A program made the position numbers and the translations under genes. The notes beneath the pieces are model-generated. The model worked only from the letters and a program-made list of their open reading frames with translations, was not told where the DNA came from and did no database searches. Shown here in pieces: positions 15,164 through 25,094 of a stretch of 35,849 nt of DNA (the stretch's first letter is position 1; each line of letters begins with the position of its first letter). The stretch is from Brevibacillus sp. (lineage in GTDB: Bacteria > Bacillota > Bacilli > Brevibacillales > Brevibacillaceae). Location: the NCBI GenBank assembly GCA_029240815.1, contig JARDZO010000015.1, forward strand, positions 1 to 35,849. Reading direction: 5' to 3'.

Positions 15164-16162
15164 ATGATCAAGCCAAGGTACAGGCTGCTTCAATTGCTGT
15201 GTCTCGCATTGGTTGTCCTGCTAGTCACTGCATGCAATCAGCAGCAAAAAGGAAGCAGCGCAAATCAACCTGGGAACGCGGGCTCGACCAATGAGCCGAA
15301 AAAAGAATGGACAGTCGGTTTAGTTATGAAGACCTTGAGTAATCCCTTTTTTATCACGATGGATGAAGGAGCGAAGAAAGCGGAAAAAGAATTGGGCATC
15401 AAGCTTCAAGTCCAAGCCGCCCAAGAAGAAACTTCTATTGAGCAGCAAATCGCCATCGTAGAAGACATGATAGCCAAAAAGATCGACGCCATCGTAATTG
15501 CGCCCAGCGGTTCGAAGGAAATCGTCCCGGTATTGAAAAAGGCACAGGATGCCGGCATTCCCGTCATCAACATCGATAACCGAATTGATGCGGAAACGGC
15601 AAAAGCGGCCGGATTGAAAACCATTCCTTATATTGGGGCGAGCAACCTGGATGGAGGGTATTTAGCCGGAAAGTATTTAGCGGAGCAGCTGAAGGGCACA
15701 GGCAAGGTGGCAATTATCGAAGGGATTCAGGGAGTGGACAACGCAGAGGAAAGGAAGAATGGCGCCTTGAAGGCGTTTAAGGAATACAGCGGCATGCAGG
15801 TCGTGGCTTCTCAGTCCGCCAATTGGAAGACGGAGGAAGGATTGAATGTCATGGCCAATATCCTGCAGGCGAATCCCGACCTCAACGGCGTATTTTGTGC
15901 CAATGACATGATGGCATTCGGTGCAATTCAAGCGATCGAAGCAGCGGGTAAGACAGGTCAAGTAGCGGTTGCCGCATACGACGCACTCGATCAGGCGAAA
16001 AAATACATCAAAGACGGCAAAATGATTTCCACGGTCGATCAAAAACCCGATGACATGGGGTATTACGGCGTAAAGTTTGCCGTGGATTTGATCAACGGCA
16101 AAGAAGTCCCGAATGAGTACATGGTCGAACTCGTCAATTTGACAAAAGAAAACGTGAAGTAG
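15164..16162 (+). CDS. sugar-binding lipoprotein, RbsB type
   Basis: A 332-residue extracellular solute-binding protein of the periplasmic-binding-protein-4 class (ribose/galactose/AI-2 family). The N-terminus is a lipoprotein signal, KPRYRLLQLLCLALVVLLVTAC, with lipobox LVTA-C, so it is anchored on the outer face of the membrane. A Gln/Ser/Asn-rich linker precedes the mature domain, which starts WTVGLVMKTLSNPFFITMDEGAKKAEKELGI. The hinge and ligand signatures are IDAIVIAPSG, AGIPVINIDNRID, VFCANDMMAFGAIQAIEAAG and STVDQKPDDMGYYGV. Ligand is probably ribose or a nucleoside, supported by the next gene. Confidence 0.93.
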   Translation: MIKPRYRLLQLLCLALVVLLVTACNQQQKGSSANQPGNAGSTNEPKKEWTVGLVMKTLSNPFFITMDEGAKKAEKELGIKLQVQAAQEETSIEQQIAIVEDMIAKKIDAIVIAPSGSKEIVPVLKKAQDAGIPVINIDNRIDAETAKAAGLKTIPYIGASNLDGGYLAGKYLAEQLKGTGKVAIIEGIQGVDNAEERKNGALKAFKEYSGMQVVASQSANWKTEEGLNVMANILQANPDLNGVFCANDMMAFGAIQAIEAAGKTGQVAVAAYDALDQAKKYIKDGKMISTVDQKPDDMGYYGVKFAVDLINGKEVPNEYMVELVNLTKENVK

Positions 16163-16178
16163 AAAGGGAGTGGATGCC

Positions 16179-17297
16179 ATGAAACTGTTCACACGAGTAT
16201 TTCTATTCGCTATGATTCTATCGATGATTACGTCCATGGTTTCGATAGGGGGCACTACGGCGAGCGCCAAAACTTCCAAAGAGAAAGTAATTATTGATGC
16301 GGATATGGGACAACTGAATGATGACGCCGTAGTCTTGTTTATGCTGGCCAATTCGAAAGACGTAGATGTATTGGGAGTGACTACGGTTGCCGGAAATACA
16401 TGGGCTGAGGAAGGCACTGCGTATTCGTTAAAACAATTGGAGCTGATCAACCGGCAGGATATTCCCGTGATCCAGGGGGCAGTGGAACCGCTCATGGGAA
16501 ACAGACAAAATTGGCTGGAGGCGGAAGAGCGTCTTTACGGAAACAGCGAGTATCTGGGGGCGTTTGCCCGCAATCGCCCGGAGTCGTATCTCAAATTGAA
16601 TAAAGAGCCGTACGGTGGATACCCGAAAACGAAACCGTCAAATCAGCATGCCGTAGATTTCATTGTGGAGCAGGTAAAGAAAAACCCCAATGAGGTAACC
16701 TTGTTCGTGATCGGCCCGGCCACCAACGTCGCGCTCGCGGTCAAGAAAAATCCCGAGATTGTCCCATTGGTCAAACAAGTGATTTATATGGGGGGAGCCA
16801 TAGATATACCTGGCAATACGACGCCCGCTGCTGAATTTAACTGGTGGTTTGATCCCGAGGCGATCAAGATTACGCTACACACGCCATTTAAAAAGCAAAT
16901 GGTCGTACCAAACGACATTGCCGAACGAGTCTACTATACAAAAGACATTTACGACCGCATCGTTCAACAGCCTGAGACCCCCATTGTGAAAATGTTTAAA
17001 GATTTGCAGGGACCAAGATTTCAAAAGGATCCCAATTCAAAATCTTTCGTCTGGGATGCCCTTACAGCAGCAATCTTCCTAAAACCGGAAATTGCCACAA
17101 AAGTGGAAGAACGGTATATCGATATCGACACCAACTACGGTCCCAATTACGGCCGGTCCATCGGGTACCATGAAACGCGACGAAGAGACTTCGATCATCC
17201 GGAGAACTTCCCGGCGGGGACACAAAAAGTCCAGATACTCTTTGACATTGACCGTGAGGCGTTTTGGAATCTGTACGTTGATTTGTTGACAAAATAA
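16179..17297 (+). CDS. secreted nucleoside hydrolase
   Basis: A 372-residue enzyme of the inosine-uridine nucleoside N-ribohydrolase family, which splits nucleosides to ribose and free base. A Sec signal peptide is visible (KLFTRVFLFAMILSMITSMVSIGG, likely cut after ASA), so it acts outside the membrane. The calcium motif is VIIDADMGQLNDDAVVLFML: the usual D-x-D-P-G-x-DD-A core carries two extra residues. Further family segments are GVTTVAGNTWAEE, FVIGPATNVALAV, VIYMGGA and AEFNWWFDPEAI. Start: ATG at 16179 with AAGGGAG 8 bases upstream; a GTG at 16170 is in frame but abuts the Shine-Dalgarno. It is last in the Rbs-like operon. I infer that it feeds ribose to the transporter. No ribokinase is in the window. 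Confidence 0.9.
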   Translation: MKLFTRVFLFAMILSMITSMVSIGGTTASAKTSKEKVIIDADMGQLNDDAVVLFMLANSKDVDVLGVTTVAGNTWAEEGTAYSLKQLELINRQDIPVIQGAVEPLMGNRQNWLEAEERLYGNSEYLGAFARNRPESYLKLNKEPYGGYPKTKPSNQHAVDFIVEQVKKNPNEVTLFVIGPATNVALAVKKNPEIVPLVKQVIYMGGAIDIPGNTTPAAEFNWWFDPEAIKITLHTPFKKQMVVPNDIAERVYYTKDIYDRIVQQPETPIVKMFKDLQGPRFQKDPNSKSFVWDALTAAIFLKPEIATKVEERYIDIDTNYGPNYGRSIGYHETRRRDFDHPENFPAGTQKVQILFDIDREAFWNLYVDLLTK

Positions 17298-17314
17298 AGT
17301 TTGAAAAAGAGATA

Positions 17315-17352
17315 GATGCCCTGTGAATGGTTCATTCGCAGGGCATCATTTT
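17315..17352 (+). terminator. terminator of the Rbs-like/nucleoside hydrolase operon
   Basis: GATGCCCTGTGAATG (17315-17329) pairs with CATTCGCAGGGCATC (17333-17347), one G-U pair, 3-base loop, then ATTTTC. Confidence 0.85.
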
Positions 17353-17365
17353 CTAAGACAAAAAG

Positions 17366-17391
17366 CCCGGAGCTTTCACTCCGGGTTTTTT
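17366..17391. terminator. second, bidirectional intrinsic terminator
   Basis: CCCGGAG (17366-17372) pairs with CTCCGGG (17379-17385), followed by six T on the plus strand and preceded by five A, which gives T5 for the convergent DUF3892 gene. Confidence 0.88.
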
Positions 17392-17416
17392 GAATAAAAG
17401 GACCATAGAGCCAGCC

Positions 17417-17749
17417 TCAAAAGCCAGGCAGGTTGTCCAGATTGTTTTCCTTGATCCCATCCGGTTCGCTGCGCAAAATGTCACGACCGTATTTGTGGAA
17501 GACGTCTACGTGTGCGAGCTTCCCCGCCTTTGCTTCGGACAATGCAGTCATGTAGTCCAGCTCCCTGCCCGTATCCGTCTTAAACGCGATCAAATCGCCA
17601 TCGTCGTTTTTGCGAACAGCGACGATCTGTTCTTTGCCAGCAATCGATTGGTCATTCATGCCGCCGTTTTCCTGTAGGGCCTGTTGCTCACCGTTTGCTT
17701 TGTATTCCGCATAAATCTGTGCAAAGTCTTTTTCATTGGATGGATTCAC
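17417..17749 (-). CDS. DUF3892-domain protein
   Basis: A 110-residue hydrophilic protein. The C-terminal half, IVAVRKNDDGDLIAFKTDTGRELDYMTALSEAKAGKLAHVDVFHKYGRDILRSEPDG, matches the DUF3892 pattern (a short beta-rich domain common in Bacilli, sometimes in stress- or spore-associated genes; function unknown). The first ~40 residues are Gln/Glu/Asn-rich and probably disordered. Start: GTG at 17747-17749 with AGAGGGGG about 8 bases upstream. Transcribed alone. Confidence 0.8.
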   Translation of the reverse strand: MNPSNEKDFAQIYAEYKANGEQQALQENGGMNDQSIAGKEQIVAVRKNDDGDLIAFKTDTGRELDYMTALSEAKAGKLAHVDVFHKYGRDILRSEPDGIKENNLDNLPGF

Positions 17750-17852
17750 GTCAGATTCCCCCTCTATAGGTAAGGGTGTCTAGGATCGGAAGGACTAATA
17801 CGCATGAAATAAAGTTAAAATATTGAAAAAGCAGGGAGGAGAGCGGATACTG

Positions 17853-17869
17853 AAAGGTACAAGACCTTT
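17853..17869. promoter_or_regulatory. small inverted repeat upstream of the EamA gene
   Basis: AAAGGT (17853-17858) and ACCTTT (17864-17869) around five bases, about 34 bp before the EamA start. It could be an operator or a leader hairpin. Confidence 0.3.
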
Positions 17870-17902
17870 AAAAAGCGTTCGTTCGCGTGAGGAGTGGAAC
17901 TG

Positions 17903-18826
17903 GTGGGGAAGTATCGTGCGTGGTGGTTGCTCGTGTTTTGCAATCTGTTTTGGGCAGGAAATTACGTGTTTGGCAAATATGTGGTTTCTGAAATGACACC
18001 CCTTTGGCTGACTTTTGCGAGATGGGTATTGGCGCTCATCGTTTTAATTCCCTTGGCGCAATTCCTGGAAAGGCCGGATTGGAGGCAGGCAGCAAAGGCT
18101 TGGCTGCCGCTCTCGTTGATGGGCTTGCTTGGCGTCATTGGATTTAACGTGCTCTTGTACTCCTCTCTGAGGCATACATCTGCTACGAATGCTGCATTGG
18201 TGACAGCACTCAATCCGGTCGTCATCGTGTTGTTCTCGGTGTTTTTGCTGCGGGAAAAGGTGTCTCGCATACAGGCATCCGGATTCGTGCTGTCGCTCCT
18301 CGGCGTATTGGTGATTTTGACCCGCGGAAATATCATACGGGTGTTTCAGACGGAGTACAACCAGGGCGACCTTCTCGTATTAGGCTGTGTGCTGGTATGG
18401 ACGCTTTATTCCATCATTGGCAAGCGAGTGAAGGGGGTCCCTCCCGTTACGGCGACAGCAGCGTCGACCCTCTTGGCGGCGGTGATGATGCTTCCGTTTG
18501 CCATCGCAGAGGGAATCGACTTTTCCACACTCAGCCCCTTGGCTCTCTCAGGCATTCTCTATATCGTGCTGTTTCCGTCCATCTGCTCCTTTGTGTTCTG
18601 GAATGTATCTGTCCGTGCGGTGGGAGCGAGTCAAGCAGGCATCACGCTAAATCTGATTCCGGTGTTTACGGCGATGATCAGTGTCATGCTGGGAGAGAGG
18701 ATCACACAGGCGCAGGTGTGGGGAGGACTGCTCGTCTTTATCGGTGTCACGTTCGCATCCGGCTTGATTGATCAGCAGTGGAAGAGGAGAAAGGCAAAAC
18801 AATCGGCAGAGGTCCTGAACAGGTAA
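17903..18826 (+). CDS. EamA-family (DMT) transporter
   Basis: A 307-residue drug/metabolite exporter with ten predicted spans in two EamA repeats. Repeat 1 starts WWLLVFCNLFWAGNYVFGKYV and includes the typical NVLLYSSLRHTSATNAALVTALNPVVIVLFSVFLLREKVS. Repeat 2 starts GDLLVLGCVLVWTLYSIIGKRV and includes VSVRAVGASQAGITLNLIPVFTAMISVMLGERIT. Substrate unknown. I use GTG at 17903, 8 bases after GAGGAG; an in-frame GTG at 17894 overlaps that Shine-Dalgarno. It is monocistronic, ending in a strong hairpin shared with the convergent aconitase gene. Confidence 0.88.
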   Translation: MGKYRAWWLLVFCNLFWAGNYVFGKYVVSEMTPLWLTFARWVLALIVLIPLAQFLERPDWRQAAKAWLPLSLMGLLGVIGFNVLLYSSLRHTSATNAALVTALNPVVIVLFSVFLLREKVSRIQASGFVLSLLGVLVILTRGNIIRVFQTEYNQGDLLVLGCVLVWTLYSIIGKRVKGVPPVTATAASTLLAAVMMLPFAIAEGIDFSTLSPLALSGILYIVLFPSICSFVFWNVSVRAVGASQAGITLNLIPVFTAMISVMLGERITQAQVWGGLLVFIGVTFASGLIDQQWKRRKAKQSAEVLNR

Positions 18827-18835
18827 ATGAATAGC

Positions 18836-18877
18836 AAAGAGGCAGCCCATCGAATGAACGATGGCTGCCTCTTTTAT
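18836..18877. terminator. terminator between EamA and aconitase genes
   Basis: AGAGGCAGCCCATCG pairs with CGATGGCTGCCTCT with one bulge, followed by TTTTATT. Symmetry and flanking A/T suggest action for both convergent genes. Confidence 0.85.
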
Positions 18878-18915
18878 TGGGTGGGTGCTGTAGCGAACTT
18901 ATTTGAATTGTAATC

Positions 18916-21645
18916 CTATGCGTTAACTGGTTTGCCTTCGTCCAGCAATTGACGCAGAACGGTTTGCAGGATACCGCCATTGCGGTAGTAGTCTACGTCT
19001 ACCATGGAGTCCAGACGAACGATGACTTCGAATTCGAAGCTGCTGCCGTCTTTACGGGTAGCGAGTACTTTCACGCGTTGGCCTGGTTGAACATCATCGG
19101 AGAGACCTACAATGCTGAAGGACTCCGTACCGTCGATGTTGAGGGTTTTCCAGCTTTGGCCATCAGCGAATTGCAGAGGCAGTACGCCCATACCTACCAG
19201 GTTTGCACGGTGGATACGCTCGAAGCTCTCAGCAATAACGGCTTTGATGCCCAAGAGGAAAGTCCCTTTCGCTGCCCAGTCACGGGAAGAACCAGTACCG
19301 TACTCTTTACCAGCCAATACAACGAGTGGAGTACCGTCTGCTTGATACTTCATGGAAGCATCATAGATGGACATGACTTCATCAGTTGGCAGGTATTTGG
19401 TTACTCCACCTTCAGTGCCAGGAGCCACTTGGTTGCGGATACGGATGTTTGCAAATGTACCGCGCATCATGACATCGTGACTACCACGACGAGCACCGTA
19501 GGAGTTGAAGTCTTTGCGCTCTACACCGTTTGCTTGCAGATAGAGACCTGCAGGGCTGGTTGGCGAGATGTTACCAGCTGGGGAGATATGGTCAGTTGTT
19601 ACGGAGTCACCGAACAGAGCGATGGAGCTCGCTGCTTTGATGTCATCGATGTGACCGATATCGCCAGCCAGGTTTTGGAAGAATGGCGGTTCTTGGATGT
19701 AGGTGGATTTTTCATCCCACTCGTACAGATCGCCAGTTGGTACGTCGATTTGGTTCCAAGCTTCGTTTTGCGTGAAGACGTTACCGTATTCAGCACGGAA
19801 CAGGGCTGGGTTCATTGCTTTGCCCATTGCTTCCGAGATTTCTTGTGGAGATGGCCAGATGTCTTTCAAGAATACAGGTTGACCGTCTTTACCAGTGCCG
19901 ATTGGCTCTGTGGACAGGTCGATATCTACGGTACCCGCCAGTGCGTAAGCAATAACCAATGGAGGAGAAGCGAGGTAGTTCGCTTTTACCTGTGCATGGA
20001 TACGGCCTTCAAAGTTACGGTTACCGGACAGTACAGCTGCTACTGTCAGATCTTCATCTGCGATTGCTTTGCTGGTTTCCTCTGGCAATGGACCGGAGTT
20101 ACCGATGCAAGTGGTGCAACCATAACCGACTACGTTGAAACCGATGGTATTCAGGGATTCGATCAGACCTGCGTCGACCAAGTATTGGGTAACAACGCGG
20201 GAACCTGGAGCCAGGGAGCTCTTCACGAAAGCTGGTTTCGTCAGACCTTTTTCCACTGCTTTTTTCGCCAGGATACCAGCGCCGAGCATTACGCTTGGGT
20301 TAGAAGTATTGGTACAGGAAGTGATCGCTGCGATAACGACAGAACCTGTTTTGAGCGTAGCTGTTTCACCGTTAGCATAAGTAACTGGTGCAGAAGCTGC
20401 GATTTTCTCTTCGGAGAGACCAAAACCACCTTTGTCGATCGGTGTAACCAAGCTGTTGTTGAAGGATTCCTTCATAGCAGTCAGTTCTACGCGGTCTTGT
20501 GGGCGTTTTGGACCAGCCAAGCTAGGTACGACAGTGGACAGATCCAGTTCCAATGTTTCGGAGAATACTGGGTCTGGCGTGTCATCTGTACGGAAGAGAC
20601 CTTGTGCTTTGGTGTACGTTTCAACCAAGGAGATCAGATCTTCTTCACGGCCAGTTTGACGCATATAGTTGAGCGTTTCGGAGTCTACTGGGAAGAAGCC
20701 CATAGTAGCGCCGTATTCAGGTGCCATGTTAGCTACGGTAGCACGGTCAGCCAGCGAGATGTTGGACAGGCCTGGTCCGTAGAATTCCACGAATTTACCT
20801 ACAACGCCTTTTTTACGCAGCATTTGGGTAACAGTCAGAGCCAGGTCAGTTGCTGTTGCACCGGCATTCAGAGTACCAGTCAGTTTGAAACCAACGACTT
20901 CTGGTGTTACGAAATACAGAGGTTGGCCCAGCATTCCTGCTTCTGCCTCGATGCCGCCAACGCCCCAGCCAAGAACACCAAGACCGTTAATCATAGTGGT
21001 GTGGGAGTCAGTACCTACGAGAGAGTCAGGGAAAGCTACCAGTTCGCCATCTACTTCACGAGTAGCGATCACAGTTGCCAGGTACTCCAAGTTAACTTGG
21101 TGAACGATCCCAGTTGCTGGAGGAACCGCACGGAAGTTGTCAAACGCAGTTTGTGCCCAACGCAGGAAGCGGTAGCGCTCTTGGTTGCGTTCGAATTCCA
21201 GTTTCATGTTGTTGTCCAGAGCCGCAGCGTTTCCGAAATCGTCAACCATGACGGAGTGGTCAATCACGAGGTCAACCGGTACGAGCGGGTTGATTCGTTT
21301 TGGATCTCCACCAGCGCGTTTCATTGCGATACGCATAGCAGCCAAGTCTACAACGGCAGGTACACCGGTGAAGTCTTGCAGCACGATACGTGCAGGCATG
21401 AGAGGTACTTCTTGGTTTTCGTCGCGGCCTTTTGTCCAGGTCGCCAGTTGTTGTACGTGTTCTTTGGTGATGGCGCGGCCATCAAATTGACGTACAGCTG
21501 CTTCGAGCAGTACTTTAATGGAGAACGGCAGTTTGGAAACATCTCCAAGACCTTGTTCTTCCAACCCTTGCAGGCGATAAAACGCAAAAGACTTGTCGCC
21601 TACTTGCAGGGAAGATTTTACTTTGTAAGCATCTTTGTTAGCCAA
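18916..21645 (-). CDS. acnA: aconitate hydratase
   Basis: TCA-cycle enzyme converting citrate to isocitrate with a [4Fe-4S] cluster; 909 residues, the length of Bacillus CitB/AcnA. The cluster cysteines are in [18 protein letters not shown] and [17 protein letters not shown]. Other conserved blocks are [105 protein letters not shown]. In the apo form such enzymes can bind iron-responsive RNA. I use TTG at 21643-21645 (MANKDAYKV), 9 bases after GGGAGG; an in-frame TTG three codons upstream touches the Shine-Dalgarno. The leader carries a palindrome like the IclR operator. The opposite strand is also open for ~900 codons, an effect of codon bias. Confidence 0.97.
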   Translation of the reverse strand: MANKDAYKVKSSLQVGDKSFAFYRLQGLEEQGLGDVSKLPFSIKVLLEAAVRQFDGRAITKEHVQQLATWTKGRDENQEVPLMPARIVLQDFTGVPAVVDLAAMRIAMKRAGGDPKRINPLVPVDLVIDHSVMVDDFGNAAALDNNMKLEFERNQERYRFLRWAQTAFDNFRAVPPATGIVHQVNLEYLATVIATREVDGELVAFPDSLVGTDSHTTMINGLGVLGWGVGGIEAEAGMLGQPLYFVTPEVVGFKLTGTLNAGATATDLALTVTQMLRKKGVVGKFVEFYGPGLSNISLADRATVANMAPEYGATMGFFPVDSETLNYMRQTGREEDLISLVETYTKAQGLFRTDDTPDPVFSETLELDLSTVVPSLAGPKRPQDRVELTAMKESFNNSLVTPIDKGGFGLSEEKIAASAPVTYANGETATLKTGSVVIAAITSCTNTSNPSVMLGAGILAKKAVEKGLTKPAFVKSSLAPGSRVVTQYLVDAGLIESLNTIGFNVVGYGCTTCIGNSGPLPEETSKAIADEDLTVAAVLSGNRNFEGRIHAQVKANYLASPPLVIAYALAGTVDIDLSTEPIGTGKDGQPVFLKDIWPSPQEISEAMGKAMNPALFRAEYGNVFTQNEAWNQIDVPTGDLYEWDEKSTYIQEPPFFQNLAGDIGHIDDIKAASSIALFGDSVTTDHISPAGNISPTSPAGLYLQANGVERKDFNSYGARRGSHDVMMRGTFANIRIRNQVAPGTEGGVTKYLPTDEVMSIYDASMKYQADGTPLVVLAGKEYGTGSSRDWAAKGTFLLGIKAVIAESFERIHRANLVGMGVLPLQFADGQSWKTLNIDGTESFSIVGLSDDVQPGQRVKVLATRKDGSSFEFEVIVRLDSMVDVDYYRNGGILQTVLRQLLDEGKPVNA

Positions 21646-21675
21646 TGTATACAACCTCCCTAAAGAATTCTTGGG

Positions 21676-21692
21676 GTTTCATCTAGTGAAAC
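21676..21692. promoter_or_regulatory. palindrome in the aconitase leader resembling the IclR operator
   Basis: GTTTCATCTAGTGAAAC agrees with the site at 4640-4656 at 14 of 17 positions, differing only in the centre. It lies between the candidate -10 and the aconitase start. A second half-site pair, GAAAC-GCA-GTTTC, follows on the upstream side (21688-21700). Confidence 0.45.
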
Positions 21693-21720
21693 GCAGTTTC
21701 GTTTCCTTCATTACGAACCT

Positions 21721-21726
21721 ATTATA
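21721..21726 (-). promoter_or_regulatory. candidate -10 element of the aconitase gene
   Basis: On the minus strand this reads TATAAT. No good -35 lies at 16-18 bp, so the promoter may need an activator or use another element. Confidence 0.5.
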
Positions 21727-21836
21727 CTCGATTTGTTTCTTGTCATCTACCCCAAATTCATCATTTATATACAAAAATCATGAGAGAAAAAATAGGCATC
21801 CGCTCTTTTAAAAGGAACCTAACCTCCAGTATTATC

Positions 21837-21858
21837 CCGTTTATATTCCGTTTACATT
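21837..21858 (+). promoter_or_regulatory. 11-bp direct repeat, candidate response-regulator box of the exporter operon
   Basis: CCGTTTATATT (21837-21847) and CCGTTTACATT (21848-21858) are adjacent direct repeats with 11-bp period, the geometry preferred by OmpR-family regulators. They sit over the -35 region of a possible -10 TATCTT (21866-21871). An OmpR-type regulator is encoded in the operon. Confidence 0.45.
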
Positions 21859-21929
21859 CATGCGGTATCTTTTCTCTAGCGAAGGGATGAACGCATTTCA
21901 TCAACCTTTATCCTAAGGAGAGAAGAAGG

Positions 21930-23327
21930 ATGATAAACGAGAAGCAATCGAGTACGAAGCTGATTTTGAGCGGATTACTCATGGGACTGCTCTTGTCCTC
22001 CCTCGATCAGACGATTATGGCTACGGCAATGCCGACCGTGGTCCAGGAGCTGGGGGGAGTCTCATTGTACAGCTGGGTTTTTTCTATTTACATGCTGACA
22101 TCTACGACGAGCATGCCGATCTATGGAAAGCTCGCAGACTTGTACGGACGCAAACGCATGTACTTGTTCGGTATGACGGTCTTTCTCGTCGGCTCAGCAC
22201 TGTGCGGGATGGCAGGAAATATGGCACAGCTGATTATGTTTCGCGGCATTCAAGGCTTGGGTGCCGGGGCGTTGATGCCGATTGCGATGACGATCGTCGG
22301 CGATCTGTTTCCTCCCGAGCAGAGAGCGAAATTTCAGGCGATGTTCGGTGCCGTCTTCGGTATTTCGAGCATCCTCGGTCCTTTACTCGGAGGATATCTG
22401 ACCGAGCATGTGAGCTGGCACTGGGTCTTTTACGTCAATCTGCCCTTTGGTATCGCTGCGATCTGCTTTTTGGCAGCAGGGCTTATGGAAAAACGAGTGG
22501 AAATCAAACACCCGATCGATTGGCCAGGAGCGATTACGCTCTCGGGGTCGATCATCACAATCTTGCTCGCGCTCGTGCTCGGAGGCGAAGGGCGGGAGAC
22601 GGATGCGATGCTGATCGGATTGTACGGCCTAGGCGGTATCCTGCTCGGCTTGTTTTTATGGATCGAAACGAAGGTCAAAGAACCGATACTGCCGCTTTCC
22701 TTGTTTCGCAATCAGGTCATATCAAGTGCGAGCGTCGTTTCCTTTTTCATGAGTGCGGGTATGTTTGGAGCCATCACATACGTTCCTTTATTTTTGCAAG
22801 AAGTCTTAGGGGTCCGACCTACCATCGCTGGATACATGCTCGTCCCGTACATGCTTGCTTTTATTGCAGGCAACATGATTGGGGGACGTTTGATCACCCG
22901 ATTTTCCTATCGTCAAATCGTTTGGACCAGCTTGTTCGTCATGGCAGTCGGATTTGGATTGCTGAGAATGATGGATGCACATACAACCTTACTGACGGTT
23001 GGTACGTATATGATAGTAGCGGGAATGGGGATGGGCCCCCTTATGCCAGTGCTGGGCACTGCTATGCAAAGCGCAGTGGGCCAGCAGCAACGTGGAGTCG
23101 TGACTTCCTTTTTCGGATTCATTCGATCCATGGGAGGTACCATCGGGGTAAGCTTGATGGGAGCATTGATGCAGATGCAATCCATCTTGGTGATTTCCAT
23201 CCAGCACGTCTTTACACTCGGCCTTCTTTTCGTCATCATGGCATGGATGACAGCTTTTTTCCTGGGAAAAGCTCGATTGATCAAGCAAGACACGTCAAAT
23301 CTAGAATCCGTTCAAGCAAGGAGATAG
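21930..23327 (+). CDS. EmrB/QacA-type MFS drug exporter
   Basis: A 465-residue proton-driven exporter of the DHA2 group, nominally 14 membrane spans. Motif A is [17 protein letters not shown] after the second span, motif D1 is [21 protein letters not shown] in span 1, and motif C-like [18 protein letters not shown] lies in span 5. All are characteristic of multidrug efflux pumps. It starts at ATG 21930 after a GAGAGAAGAAGG ribosome site and is followed 5 bp later by an ABC exporter gene, then a two-component system. I infer a regulated drug- or peptide-export operon. The substrates are unknown. Confidence 0.92.
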   Translation: MINEKQSSTKLILSGLLMGLLLSSLDQTIMATAMPTVVQELGGVSLYSWVFSIYMLTSTTSMPIYGKLADLYGRKRMYLFGMTVFLVGSALCGMAGNMAQLIMFRGIQGLGAGALMPIAMTIVGDLFPPEQRAKFQAMFGAVFGISSILGPLLGGYLTEHVSWHWVFYVNLPFGIAAICFLAAGLMEKRVEIKHPIDWPGAITLSGSIITILLALVLGGEGRETDAMLIGLYGLGGILLGLFLWIETKVKEPILPLSLFRNQVISSASVVSFFMSAGMFGAITYVPLFLQEVLGVRPTIAGYMLVPYMLAFIAGNMIGGRLITRFSYRQIVWTSLFVMAVGFGLLRMMDAHTTLLTVGTYMIVAGMGMGPLMPVLGTAMQSAVGQQQRGVVTSFFGFIRSMGGTIGVSLMGALMQMQSILVISIQHVFTLGLLFVIMAWMTAFFLGKARLIKQDTSNLESVQARR

Positions 23328-23332
23328 CCATA

Positions 23333-25090
23333 ATGAAAACAAATCAAACAGAACGAACAAAGGCCAACTGGCGCCCGTTCTTTCAATTAATAAAAGAAAC
23401 AAAGCCGTCCAAATGGAAAGTTGGAATCGCCTTGTTTTTGAGCATCGCCACGACGCTGGTGAGTCTGATTATCCCGCTCTTCACCAAGGATCTCGTGGAT
23501 AGCTTTACACTTTCTTCCATCAGCCGCGGTCAAATCGTGCTCTTGGCGCTTGCCTTTATCGCGCAGGCCATCGCTGGCGGACTCTCCATTTATTTGCTTA
23601 ATCATGTCGGGCAAAGTATTGTGGCTGCCCTGCGGGACCGGCTGTGGAAAAAGCTGCTGGTATTGCCCGTCTCCTATTACGACAATCATCGAACGGGAGA
23701 CACCATCAGCCGCATGACTAATGATACCGGTGTCGTTAAAGGATTGATCACAGAGCATTTATCCAACTTCTTTACCGGAGTCATCGCTATTATCGGCTCG
23801 ATCGCAACACTCTTGTACCTCGACTGGCAGATGACCTTGGTGATGCTGATTGCGGTTCCCTTTTCGTTCTTCATCCTGTTTCCATTGGGACGTCAAATGT
23901 ACCGCATCTCGAAAGGGTTGCAGGATGAGACAGCCAGCTTTACGACCATCATGAACCAAGTGCTTTCGGAAGTCCGACTGGTCAAGTCCTCCAATGCAGA
24001 ACCGCATGAGTACCAGATCGGCAAAATAGGGATCGACAACCTGTTCCGCTATGGACTAAAGGAGGGCAGGGTACAAGCGATGATTGGACCTTTGATTTCC
24101 TTTGTCCTGATGGTGCTCCTGGTGGTCATCATGGGGTACGGCGGGATGCGCGTCGCAACCGGTGCGTTGACGGCAGGAGGGCTGGTTGCTTTCATTTTGT
24201 ATCTCGTCCAAATCGTGATGCCTTTGGGGCAGTTCACACAGTTTTTCACGCAATTGCAAAAAGCGGTGGGAGCGACAGAGCGGATTATTGAGACTCTGGG
24301 TGCAGAGGAGGAGGACCATGTATCTGGTCGCGAATTGAAAAGTGCTGAATTGCCCATTCATGTCGATCGCGTGAGGTTTGGCTACGATAGCGGCGAGACG
24401 ATTTTGGATGATGTGAGCTTCACGATTGATCCGGGGAAGGTCACCGCGATTGTCGGACCAAGTGGGAGCGGAAAAACGACGATGTTTTCTTTGCTCGAGC
24501 GGTATTATCAACCGGTTAGCGGTGAGATCCGCCTCGGTGACGAGTCCATCCATGATTTTACACTGGCGTCCTGGCGCAGCAAGATCGGTTACGTATCGCA
24601 GGAAAGTCCACTGATCGCAGGGAGCATCCGGGAAAACATTTGCTACGGACTGGATAGAGAGATTGGCGATGATGAGCTCAGGCAGGCGGCAGCCATGGCC
24701 TATGCCGACCAGTTTATCGAAGAATTCCCTGATGCCTACGAAACGCAAGTCGGGGAGCGAGGCGTAAAACTATCCGGTGGGCAGCGCCAGCGTATCGGCA
24801 TCGCGCGTGCTTTGCTCAGGGACCCGCAAATTCTGATGCTGGATGAAGCGACGTCTAGTCTGGACAGTAAATCGGAGCAGGTCGTGCAGCAGGCTCTCGC
24901 TAATTTAATGAAGGGACGAACCACACTCGTCATTGCTCATCGCCTTTCAACGGTTGTGGATGCCGATCAGATTCTGTTCATGGAAAAAGGAAAGATTACA
25001 GGCAGGGGAGTCCACGCGCAACTGTTCCAAACCCATGATTTGTACCGCGAATTTGCCACGCAGCAACTGCGCGTGAAAGAAAGGGTGTAA
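23333..25090 (+). CDS. ABC exporter half-transporter, BmrA-like
   Basis: A 585-residue fused membrane-ATPase protein that should homodimerise. The N-terminal six-span domain (about 35-315) includes [25 protein letters not shown]. The nucleotide-binding domain (about 340-575) has Walker [11 protein letters not shown]-loop [11 protein letters not shown], signature [20 protein letters not shown], Walker [13 protein letters not shown] and H-loop VIAHRLSTV. This is the BmrA/LmrA architecture for multidrug or lipid export. Start: ATG at 23333 with AGGAG at 23319-23323. The frame stays open far upstream, overlapping the MFS gene, but that part is antisense-like coding shadow. Placed between an MFS pump and a two-component system. 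Confidence 0.93.
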   Translation: MKTNQTERTKANWRPFFQLIKETKPSKWKVGIALFLSIATTLVSLIIPLFTKDLVDSFTLSSISRGQIVLLALAFIAQAIAGGLSIYLLNHVGQSIVAALRDRLWKKLLVLPVSYYDNHRTGDTISRMTNDTGVVKGLITEHLSNFFTGVIAIIGSIATLLYLDWQMTLVMLIAVPFSFFILFPLGRQMYRISKGLQDETASFTTIMNQVLSEVRLVKSSNAEPHEYQIGKIGIDNLFRYGLKEGRVQAMIGPLISFVLMVLLVVIMGYGGMRVATGALTAGGLVAFILYLVQIVMPLGQFTQFFTQLQKAVGATERIIETLGAEEEDHVSGRELKSAELPIHVDRVRFGYDSGETILDDVSFTIDPGKVTAIVGPSGSGKTTMFSLLERYYQPVSGEIRLGDESIHDFTLASWRSKIGYVSQESPLIAGSIRENICYGLDREIGDDELRQAAAMAYADQFIEEFPDAYETQVGERGVKLSGGQRQRIGIARALLRDPQILMLDEATSSLDSKSEQVVQQALANLMKGRTTLVIAHRLSTVVDADQILFMEKGKITGRGVHAQLFQTHDLYREFATQQLRVKERV

Positions 25091-25094
25091 GAGA

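Noticed and set aside
18949..21663. A ~900-codon open frame on the plus strand across the aconitase gene
   Set aside because: It mirrors the aconitase frame exactly; the translation is rich in Cys, Trp, Phe and His with no known domain. The opening comes from the strong codon bias of a highly expressed gene.
22202..23332. A long upstream extension of the ABC exporter frame through the MFS gene
   Set aside because: The MFS reading is clearly the real one here, and the ABC gene has its own Shine-Dalgarno and ATG at 23333.
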